Of a stretch of 64,000 nucleotides of DNA, positions 25,101 to 37,100 are shown piece by piece. Location: positions 1 through 64,000 of the forward strand of contig JAMKCH010010186.1 in assembly GCA_023653785.1 (NCBI GenBank), read 5' to 3'. The first letter of the stretch is position 1, and each line of letters opens with the position of its first letter. The DNA comes from Ophioderma brevispina. Its lineage: Eukaryota; Echinodermata; Ophiuroidea; Amphilepidida; Ophiodermatidae. The notes under the pieces were generated by a model. It searched no databases and was not told the origin of the DNA. It worked only from the letters and a program-made list of their open reading frames with translations. A program made the translations under genes and the position numbers.

Positions 25101-28100
25101 TCCCCCCAAAATGCGCGCAGAAATGTACCATTTTGAAAACTTAAAAATGGTATAAAGAATAGGAGGTTATTTTGGTCAAAAAACGGGATGCACCCCTAAT
25201 GAACGGGCTATCACATGGGAGCTGATGATCGTATTGACCCTCTCCCTCATCAAAATATTGGGGGATTTAGCCTATGGACCTTATTGTTTTCTAATAATGA
25301 AATTAAACAGCTGCAGTTGTCCTGAAGGGCGCACTATAGTATACAAGTCCAATCTGTTTAGTTTTATTTTCGCAGAAAATCCCTAGACATGGGCCCATTT
25401 TTTAAGCCAAATCCGAGATATGGGTCATGTTTTAATCTTTCAAAATAAAAGGCCAATGTTTTTTAGAATTTTCACATCAGAACTGGTCAGGATGCGACTT
25501 TTTGTCCGACTCAGGGAATCGCTGTTGCTGTTAAGTTGGTTGGCATTTCTATACCTACCCCACCCCCCCGCCCCCACCCCCCCAACCTCCGTGCCGACGT
25601 TTTTGCGCTGGTTTCCTGTCGCTGGTTCCACTTGTTTTCTTTCATTTTTACAGGGAATTACAAGTTTTACATGAACCAGACTATTTACAGCCCGGGGGTC
25701 CCTGTGAAGAGATCAGTGGGGAAATCGCCGCGTGTGCTTTTTATCTATATGTATTCAAAGATAATGAAACTGGCAAACTCGCGAATTAGTGGTATAAACG
25801 CACCACTTTTGGGGATTTTAACTTGAAAATGATTTAGAATCCATACTGAAGTCATTAAATTTACGAAGATTCGTAACTATGCTGTCATGTGCATGTAGTG
25901 TGAATTAATTTCATACAAAAGCAATTTGAGAAATGGGGCGTAGCACTCCCCATCCTATACTGCATACTACGTCTTAAGGTCGAACCGCCGATCGCCGGGA
26001 AAAATTGCGACGGTGAGGTTTGCAGAACTAGATGAAACCAGGCCAACCCGAATATACATTTTCATAGATGTTGCTTCTGATTTTTAAACAGCTTAAAATT
26101 ATTTTTTTTTCCCCCGGACCGAAAGCCACATAGCCCCGACCCTTAACCCCTACCCGTCCAAATGAATTCCCGGACCGGACCGGGAATAATTTGCGAAAAT
26201 GCACCCCGACCCGGTTCCGGTCCGGTCCCGGGTCTTGCCGGTTCGGGTAATCTTCGGGGATTCGGGTACCACCCACCCGCCGCAGGGCTTCACTATATGG
26301 GCCTTGGGTCAGCATTTCTTCTGACCAAGTCCGAGGATTATAGCAATTGATTTGCAGCAGAAACAACAAAAGGAGTGTAAGAGCGACATGACCTGTAATG
26401 ACCCTGCATGACCTTTGACCCAATCGAAACACCCCAATGGTGGGCTTGCGTCAACGTTTGATTTTCGACGCATACTTGGTGACGATAGCAGTTGATATGT
26501 GGCAAAAAAACAGCAAAAGGAGGTTAGGCGCGGCATGACCTGTAATGAGCCCCTACGTGACCTTTAAAACCGCATTCTCCCCCCACCCCCCCCCCCCCCC
26601 CCCTGGGGTTAAATCTCATATGGACCTTGGACAGTGGTTCTTCTGACCAAGTCTCAGTGAATTATAGCAATTGATTTGTGCAGAAACCAGAGCAAAAAAG
26701 AGGGTAAGCACAACTGAACCTGTAATGACCCCTTGCGTGACCTTTGACCCACCTGTGAACACCCTCTATTGCACTTGGGTCGGGGTTATTCATTCGACGA
26801 AGTCTGTCAAGCTCATGTAACTGTGAACACGATTAGCATTTTGAAATATTAGAGGGGTTAGAGAGACTTGTGCCCCTTTTTGCCCCTAAATTACCTTGGT
26901 TACAAAATCTGTACACCCAATATGGCCATCACCTGGCAGAACATTGTGACCGAATGGCATCGATAGCAACATGCAAACTGTGGAGAATAAGAGAAAAAGG
27001 GGGTTACGTGACATGAACCGCTATTGACCCCTACATGAAACCGCTATGGTCAAACGTTTACAAACCCTATATGAAGCTTGGTCAGGGTTCTTTTGGCCAA
27101 TTCTCGGTTCAAACCGACCAAGCATCTGGCCCTAGTAGCATTTTGAAGTCAAGGTACAAAGAAAGAATCGAGAGAAGACATTATATCATGCGGCTGCACA
27201 ACCGCATGATAATAAATAAGCCATTTGTTGTTATATGATATGCCAAATAATAACAGTGCCTTTGTTCATATTAATCCCATTAAAATCCACTCTTTATGTG
27301 TATCTTGTTATTTAAAAACTTTGGGAAAGGGTCATTTCCCATTATCTGTTGAGTTTTACCTTGAGTTCCTCTAATATTTTCATAGCTTTTAAACACAAAA
27401 TGACAAGTTAAAACAATCTTTTCAGTTTTCATCTGTACATCCCTAAACACTCACCTATGATATGAAAGTCCATCATATACACTGCAATTTATTCATATTC
27501 TGTCGTGTAAAAATAAAGATACAGACCTAGCCCTATATCTTGCACTGCCATTGACACAACGCTATATTTGCAACTGTTGTGTAAAAGGTTTATTCAGACC
27601 AATTTACAATATATTACTATGGATATATTTGGCCTCATTCAAGGTGGGGGTATTTTCATTTCACAAGTTTTGTTTATTGGTTTAAGTTTTGAAATACACT
27701 TGTTAACAACTGTTCAAAAAAGCATTGAGCTTTTTTCACTGATTACTCACAGTTTTTTGTTTTGCTTGTATAAATTGTTGTGTAATGTAAGTCCTTGTAG
27801 AGTTTGCAGACTAACTCATGGCTTACTTGGTGGCTTATAGGAATCCGGGTTTTGTTCCTCGCAAACTTTGGTGAGCTAATGGAAAATTTTATAATTAAAG
27901 GGCTTAAAGATTACTTGTGACATCTCACCAATAGTTTAGATTGCTCCAGAGGGGGTATTGAGTCAATCCCACAATACACCGAGTTTTGGGGAAATTTTCA
28001 CACATGAATATGATCATGTGATCCCACACAACCTCTTCTTAACCACCTAAAAACCCTGACTTACCTCTTTTAACCCCACAAAGCACTAGTTACTTAGGTA

Positions 28101-31100
28101 ATTTTTAGTATGATCATAAAATGTCCTGTGGTTCTTAAACTTGTGTGAAAACACTTTTTTTTTTATTTCGTAGTAGTGACCTGTGATTAGGCACTCGCAC
28201 TGCATTCTGGATTGATTCAAAACAACCCTGGTTTTGCTCAAACTCCCTGAGCACTACATGCCTTTCATACGGCATTTCTGATTGGCTAATTACATCACAT
28301 AGTCATTTCCACTTCATTTTATTTCCATAAAAAAATGCATAATAACACAACCAAACAAACATACTTGACGCAGAACAAGCCTTTGGAGGGAGGTGACTGA
28401 AGGCCATAAACCAGATGATGGTCAACCCCTTTTAAACAATAAACATAAATCAATACTTAGGTTAAAAGCAGGTTTCAAAATAATTAAGCTCTAGACCTCT
28501 TTTAGCCCTACCACCATTCTTACCATGTTGCTCACAGCATCCATCATGTAGTTTCCACTGTGGCCAAGTAGCACACTTCGGTAGTAACTTTCACATTATT
28601 AATTAACCCATGACTACCATCTTGTTACAAATCTGTCTGAATTGGCTTCATTACCAGGACACAACATGAGGTAGCCCCTCTGAGTACCCAATCAAAATGT
28701 GCTGTCTAATATCCCCTGGCGCAAACCCATACCACCATTATTACAGTATCTCTATTGCTCATTACAATGATATTAACTCCAAATAACCAATTAAAATAGT
28801 TGCGTGATGTCGATAGATAGGCGGGTATTGCTCAGGGGGTTAAAGGACAAAATGTGGGGATCCTACATGGGTCGTAATCAACTTCAGTTTTAATCTTGTA
28901 TAAACCAAGCACTGCGCCAAAAATTAAAGATAAAAGTAAAATGTTGTGCATCCTGCCATTATAAATGTAAAATTTACTACAGGGGTTCTCAATAAGCGCC
29001 CGTGCGGCCCAAATCCGGCCTGCCAACCAGTGATTTTTGGCCCTCAACTTGCTCAAAATATAGAGAGAAACATAAAAATTCAGGTGTATCTGGCCCTCAA
29101 TTAGGGAACGTTAAAGTTGTTTGGCATTCTCTGACCCCGTCAGCTCAATATAAAGTGAGAACCCCTAATTTAGTAATTAAATTTTAATGGGTTTATTAAT
29201 CACATTTGGTTCTAGGCTAGTATATACAGTTTAGTCACTAATTTGATTTCAATTGAAAGGGTCCAAACTTGATTGTTTGCATGGTCATCGTTTGATTTGG
29301 TGCTATACAATTGTGTCTCTTGTCAAAGTCAGTCGTAATTAATTGTTTTTTTGTGCATTAACAGGTTGTAATTCACACCCCATTTCTGGTTTAAAAAAGG
29401 AATTGTCCTTTTCCTTAGTAGCAGCTAATTATATGATTGATCAGGTAATCCTGTTTCAATGGGCTTTTTCATGTTTTGATTACAATTTATGCAGTTATTT
29501 CTCTTAAATATAATGAAATTAGAATTTGAAAATATTTTTTCATAATATCATCTTTACAGGCACATAACGCAAAACACATGGTTACTTATTTCTTTTCTTG
29601 TTTGTTTAGAGCCACATGGATTATTAACGTGATAGGCTTGTATGTTATGATACATGTATGTAACTGACTTGCATCAAACTTTCCTAAGTAATTTAATCCT
29701 TTGTAACTATTTATGTTTCATTCAAGATGAGTGAAATTTAAATCTAACAATACTAATCTACATGTTTTAAATGTCCCCTGACAGGTTGGGGGGGGGGTGG
29801 GACTCGGGGTGGGGTGTTGGCTGGTGGTTTTGGGGTTCTCCTGCTCGCTCGGAAGAGCTCTTTCCGCTACCACCTTCCGCCCTTCTTCGCTTTGCCCTTC
29901 TCGTCCTTCCCAGTAATGTACACCATAGCGTGTCCTGCTGTCACTGAGTGGTATGTAATGAAAGTATATTAATAATTAGAATACTCTGTGTTGTAGATTG
30001 AGAGAGTTGGGAGAAAGAGGGAGGGCTCGCTCGCGAGAGAGCATAGTAAATAGATGGAGACGAAAAGGGGGACGAAGAACCAGAGGTACGGATATGAGAG
30101 GGACAGCGAGAGCGAGAGAGGAGAGGCGAGAGAGGGAGAGAGAGCAGCCAAGACTGGACCGAGAGGAGCTTCTCCTCTTTCTTTCTTTCGCGCTTTCTTT
30201 TTCTTGCTCTTTCTCTCTTCTCTCTCCCCTTTTGTCTCCTCCTTTCTCATTTTTAAAGCCCGAGAGCAACGAACGCGGCTAGCTGCCAAATATTTCTGGA
30301 TATAGCCGCACTCCGTCTATATATTTTGGTGTTCGTCATCCTTTTTTTTTGATTTGTTTTGTATGTGTTGGTAAGATGTGGCTTTGATTTTAAAATGTTA
30401 CCCCTGAAAATGTTTTTCAAATTTGACAACAAATTAGACACAAAAAATGTAAATTTTTTGAAACAATTTCTGTTAAAAAAATGAAGCTCATGTTATAATA
30501 ATGCTGCTACAAACCATTCAAACTCTGACAAAAAATTGAAAAGGCATGTACCCCCTTCTATGTGGCTTGTTTTACATAATTTTGTGCCCCCACAATCATA
30601 CCTACCTTCTACGAAGAAACTCAGAGTGGCATATTCCCTCCAGCGGGCTAGCCAGGGGATCACATTCCCCCCTCCTCCCCCCCCCCCCCCCCCCCCCCCG
30701 ACATGATGGTCCCCGGTACATTTAATCAGCCACGTACATTTTGTCTGAAAGCTGTTGTTTTTGAGGTTTTGTACTGAATGTGAAATACATAGCTTTTTGT
30801 AATACCAATTGGTTTGAACCATGAACTATTACTAAGCAAAACACAGAAAATGTACTAATTCAATCTTTGATGGCATTTCAGGTGTTGAGCAAGCCTGTTG
30901 TGAGTTTCTTACCAGACAACTGGATGCAACAAACTGTTTAGGTATCAGAAAGTTTGCAGACACACATGCCTGCACAGGTCTACTGTCGGCTGCTACAGAC
31001 TTCTGCTCAAGACACTTCATAAATGTCATCCAACAAGAAGAATATGTGACATTGTCTGAGGTTGAAGTGCTAGATTTGATGAAGAGAGATGACCTGGAAG

Positions 31101-34100
31101 TAAGTTTTAGAGATTTTTTTTAAACGACATGTTATACGGTTTCTGAATTTTAAACACAAAAATTGAAAGGAGTACTGTGAGAGAGCTATAGAAATTAATA
31201 TAATGTCTTAAACCAAAGATTTGACACATGCAGAATAGGTATGGGTGCAATATTTACCACTGAGGTAGGTAAAGGTAAACCAAAGTTTTAAATCTGGTTT
31301 TGTCCCCACTAACGGGGTGGCCGGATTCACCTCACATTTACAGCAATACTGCTGTGTGAAGATTTATTGGAGAAAAAGATAATTGAACCGGATGCCCTTC
31401 CTGACGTCAATGCGCTAGATGGCCGCCATTAGCTCTCCAGAGCCGACGCCCTTGTAGGTAGATCTTCTTTACCAGCGTAACCAGCACTGAACAGACCAGT
31501 ATTGAAATTAAAGGAAATTTTAGGGATGGCTTGAAATAGTGTAGTTATGGTTGATGATATAGTTGATTCATATTAAAAAGATAACTTTTCTTAAAGAACA
31601 TTAACAATCTATCAAGCAAACAAGACTTCTTTAATAAGACTTTGTGGTCCATTGTCCACTTGTCATATTATTCTGGATGACCAACTTGAGCTTGCCATCT
31701 ATGAACTGTAATTGTATCCACTGAAACAAGCAGAGTTTTAGTATTTGTAAATTATAATTTATGCCAACAAGTTACACATAAAAATTGTCTGTAAATGTGT
31801 ACAAACTTAAGAATTTAAACTATAATGCAAATGACTTCATATTGTTAAAAATATGGACACATTACTTGGTTCTCCTACCCTACTGAATATATGTGATAGA
31901 GAAAAATAACTTTATTGTAATTTCCAACATACCTCTTTCCACTGATCCTTGAGATGCACAGTCTTAGTAATCGGAGGTAAGTATTTGAAGTTGTAGCATC
32001 CTGTTATTATGCCTGATAAGCACCTGATTATGTAATGCTTGTCATCTACTGGTCACATGATTTTATTTCAGACAATCTGTATAGAGAATGATAATTTTCT
32101 ATTATTTTGACCTCAATAACATACATGATTTTCTGTGAAAATGCAGGGGAGGACGGCCAAAAAAATCCCAATTTCAAACGTCGCCATTGGTTTAACACGT
32201 AAAAGCGAAATCTTGACAAAAATTCTGAATTTTTTATATGTTTTCAAGGAATATTTTCTTATTCCAAAACCGTTGGCGTTGAAGAATCAACTCCACTGGA
32301 AGGGTTGTTTCTGATTTTTTTTGGTATTAATAACGAACTAGGACAATGTCGTATGTGGGTCATGGGAACACCCATGGCCGACCCACATCAAAGCACCCAA
32401 ATTGGTTTGTGGTTTGCACTCTGTATTGCTGTAAATCATTACACTGAACTGATTTCCTTTACTCCAATGTTGACTGAAATATATGCATTACCCTTGGAAG
32501 CAACCCCCAATGAAAATAATAACACCCCAAAGAGAAATGATTTTTTTTTTAAAATCACTTTATCTTAACTAATAGTACCTTTTTGCCTGTGCTGTATCGC
32601 ACCCATAAAATTATGCTACAAAATTATTTCAATTTCATAAAGTTTGCAGACACACATGCCTGCACAGGTCTACTGTCGGCTGCTACAGACTTCTGCTCAA
32701 GACACTTCATAAATGTCATCCAACAAGAAGAATATGTGACATTGTCTGAGGTTGAAGTGCTAGATTTGATGAAGAGAGATGACCTGGAAGTAAGTTTTAG
32801 AGATTTTTTTTAAACGACATGTTATACGGTTTCTGAATTTTAAACACAAAAATTGAAAGGAGTACTGTGAGAGAGCTATAGAAATTAATATAATGTCTTA
32901 AACCAAAGATTTGACACATGCAGAATAGGTATGGGTGCAATATTTACCACTGAGGTAGGTAAAGGTAAACCAAAGTTTTAAATCTGGTTTTGTCCCCACT
33001 AACGGGGTGGCCGGATTCACCTCACATTTACAGCAATACTGCTGTGTGAGGATTTATTGGAGAAAAAGATACTTGACCGGATGCCCTTCCTGACGTCAAT
33101 GCGCTAGATGGCCGCCATTAGCTCTCCAGAGCCGACGCCCTTGTAGGTAGATCTTCTTTACCAGCGTAACCAGCACTGAACAGACCAGTATTGAAATTAA
33201 AAGAAATTTTAGGGATGGCTTGAAATAGTGTAGTTATGGTTGATGATATAGTTGATTCATATTAAAAAGATAACTTTTCTTAAAGAACATTAACAATCTA
33301 TCAAGCAAACAAGACTTCTTTAATAAGACTTTGTGGTCCATTGTCCACTTGTCATATTATTCTGGATGACCAACTTGAGCTTGCCATCTATGAACTGTAA
33401 TTGTATCCACTGAAACAAGCAGAGTTTTAGTATTTGTAAATTATAATTTATGCCAACAAGTTACACATAAAAATTGTCTGTAAATGTGTACAAACTTAAG
33501 AATTTAAACTATAATGCAAATGACTTCATATTGTTAAAAATATTGACACATTACTTGGTTCTCCTACCCTACTGAATATATGTGATAGAGAAAAATAACT
33601 TTATTGTAATTTCCAACATACCTCTTTCCACTGATCCTTGAGATGCACAGTCTTAGTAATCGGAGGTGAGTATTTGAAGTTGTAGCATCCTGTTATTATG
33701 CCTGATAAGCACCTGATTATGTAATGCTTGTCATCTACTGGTCACATGATTTTATTTCAGACAATTTTCTATTATTTTGACCTCAATAACATACATGATT
33801 TTCTGTGAAAATGCAGGGGAGGACGGCCAAAAAAATCCCAATTTCAAACGTCGCCATTGGTTTAACACGTAAAAGCGAAATCTTGACAAAAAATTCTGAA
33901 TTTTTTATATGTTTTCAAGGAATATTTTCTTATTCCAAAACCGTTGGAGTTGAAGAATCAACTCCACTGGAAGGGTTGTTTCTGATTTTTGTTGGTATTA
34001 ATAACGAACTAGGACAATGTCGTATGTGGGTCATGGGAACACCCATGGCCGACCCACATCAAAGCACCCAAATTGGTTTGTGGTTTGCACTCTGTATTGC

Positions 34101-37100
34101 TGTAAATCATTACACTGAACTGATTTCCTTTACTCCAATGTTGACTGAAATATATGCATTACCCTTGGAAGCAACCCCCAATGAAAATAATAACACCCCA
34201 AAGAGAAATGATTTTTTTTTTAAATCACTTTATCTTAACTAATAGTACCTTTTTGCCTGTGCTGTATCGCACCCATAAAATTATGCTACAAAATTATTTC
34301 AATTTCATAAAGTTTAGCCTTTGTCAAGTCCTGATGTTTTGATCCCTGCTCAGGTGACTTCAGAGGAACCAGTATTTGAGGCCGTAGTGAAGTGGGTAAG
34401 ACACAAACCAGATGAGAGGAGGAAGACATTGCCACGTCTTCTGGAGCTGATAAGATTACCGCTACTCACGCCAAAATATATTACTGATGTTGTAGATGCA
34501 GAGGTTAGTCTTGAAATTAAATCTACTGCAGGAATTTGCAATGGTTGTCATCATTCCCAGAATTCAACACCTTAAGTGCAGAATGGCTTACAAGAATTAC
34601 CGGGCAACCTTAGTTACATATGTATTTTAAATGCAATATTGTTTTCTTAAAGGTGCATTTCGTGATTCCAACACCTTCTTTTTTATTCATGGTTCACTAG
34701 ATATCCTTGAGAAAAGCATTTTCACAAAATTTTTAGTTGATTCCGATCTTGCGGTTTTGTGTTATTGAACAAATGCTTGTTTCCCACGGTCCCATAGCCT
34801 ACTGTGCTGTAATTTCTGTCCGTTTACGGACAGTAAATACAAAATTTCGAATTTCTTACAGATGCGACCGGATTTGCACGTAAGATTGCGTTCATGTGGA
34901 TTACTAAGGCTAACGGTTCAGATGATATAAAAATCTCAACTTGTTTTAGGTAAGTTGGGGGGGATGAGGTCGTGGATTACGAAATGCTCTTTTAAATCCC
35001 AATTACTTATCACAAGCAGGGTATTCTATAAAGTGCCTAAAATTAAAAGTATAAGACAGTAGTGGTAATTTGTAAGATTATTCTGAAAAATAAAGCTGCA
35101 GTTTGTTAACAGGTCTGTCTGGGTTTTGTGCGAGAATAGTATTTTAGAGAAACTGTTTCAATATTTTGTAAAAGCTCAAGTTCAGATTGTATGGGCAATC
35201 AATCATGCTCAGGGTTCAATTGATTTTAATTCCAAACCATTTTGAACCACACAGCCTTTGGTCCAAAGAAGTCATGAATGCAGAGATTTACTCGATGAAG
35301 CCAAGAAGTTTCACCTACGGCCAGACCTCAGGAGGGACATGACAGGGCCTAGATTCTTTCCAAGGACAGGTATGAAATCATGGCCGTTTCTTCTTAAAGT
35401 GTTTTTTCAAGAATTTAGATGTATACCAATTGTAAGAAAGGATTCAATTTATGTTACAGAGTGATTCATCAGAAATTAAAGGCACTATCAGTGATATAAC
35501 CAAAAATGTCAAAATATTTGTAATTAGCAGGAATAGCTTAAAAGTGAAGGTTACGTCTGTAGAATTCTCATAAGTTATTTTTCCAACTGAAAAATTGACA
35601 AGAAAGGGAAGAAACAGCAGTGTTTAACACAACTATGTGTTGTAGTAAGTGACCGTATGGACCTTATTAAGTGGCTTTTAGTCTTATTACTTGTAGGATA
35701 TGTTGGGGTATCTTTACATGTTACAGACATGCAAAAATGTGTTTTTTAATGATTTTTTAGCAAATCATTGAGAGTGCCTTTAAAGAGACACTGGCACAAT
35801 TGAAAAATAGTGAGCCCTCTAGATTTGTCAAAATTGATATTTTTGCATGGTTATAAAGCTTTTATATACATTAGCCCTCACCTGAAATTATTAAGCCCAA
35901 ATCAGCCTGCTTATTGGTAAACAGAAATATTTTATAATTAATGTTGCCGGTGACATTAATTAACTCTTATTATTGTCTTTATCTGCTTTTGGGTATGTTA
36001 TTTTTATGTGTAAAACATGACTATTCTTCCAATGGCCTAGACTATAATTTGCAAGCAAATTTAAGAAATTTCATATTTTCTGAAAATGTGCCAGTGCTGC
36101 TATAACAAAAATGCACCCATGTGCCACATATTTTTATCCTGCCTGGGTGGATTTAGCTGTCAGAGTATATATAATATGCAGATATGCATCTTACAGTGTC
36201 TCTGTAACATGGTTGAATCCCATTCAACAACAATAAGATGGTTACAGGCAAAGTTTTGTTATGTAACAAACTAAAAAAAAAAAATAAAGAAGGCTGTTCT
36301 CATTTTTTTTGTGCAGAGAGGCACAATCCAAATTTTGTATGGCCTAATGTGTGTTTGTAAGTTTATGGCACCCCGCAATTGCAACCAAACTCAGGTCGTA
36401 GGTACACTATAGAGACTTGCATGTCAAGGAAGGGGTAAAGGAGGGTTTAAAGGTCACATACAGGGCAGGAAAAAATGCTTATTTCCCTTGAAGGTAGTCA
36501 CATTTCCTATAGATTGCAATTTACTGCCACTTTAAGACATGCATGTGACCATCCCTGCTTCAGAGATTAAAGGTGCGACGAGAGATTTCAAATAGCAGGT
36601 GTCCCAAAAAATATGAAAATTCTGATTTTGGCACTGATGTAAATGTTTATATCAAAATTATCCCCATCTGTAAATATTAAGCTGAGAGCTGTTTCTTTGG
36701 TACAACAATTGTGAAATTTCTAATAGGAACAAATACGAAATTCAGCCAATGTTTTCTATTGAAATATAAGCATATACAAATCACCTTTTGTTTTCATTTT
36801 AAGTTATTTCTGTAACAAAATAAAAGGTAGGATATCTATTGAGTGGCTAATCTATATAAAAACACTACATATCACAGAAAATATGGATGACTTGAAATCT
36901 CTCATTGCACCTTTAAAGAGAGTTGGCAAGAATTAAAAGACTAGATTTAGTGCTGTACCCTGCACCCTGTCCTCATTATTTTATTTTGGTATGGAGAGAG
37001 ATCAAATTTGTGTTGTAGTTTATTCACAGAAATCACATGTGATTTATTTAAAACCCTTTCCAGGAGGTGATGAGAGGCTGATAGTGATTGGTGGGTTTGG

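Larger units (their letters stand above)
30951..34310 (+). repeat. Tandem duplication of exon 3 part and intron 3 (1690 + 1670 bp)
   Basis: Unit 1 is 30951-32640 and unit 2 is 32641-34310. They are almost identical, with a few substitutions, one A-run change and a ~20-bp gap in unit 2 near 33763. The heptamer aaagttt occurs at the left edge, the junction and the right edge, which is 7-bp microhomology. Each unit carries the dispersed repeat (31265-31490 and 32955-33180). Confidence 0.95.

Noticed and set aside
29969..30305. Four overlapping frames of 83-106 codons on both strands
   Set aside because: Low-complexity GA/CT composition explains them; no start context or domain.
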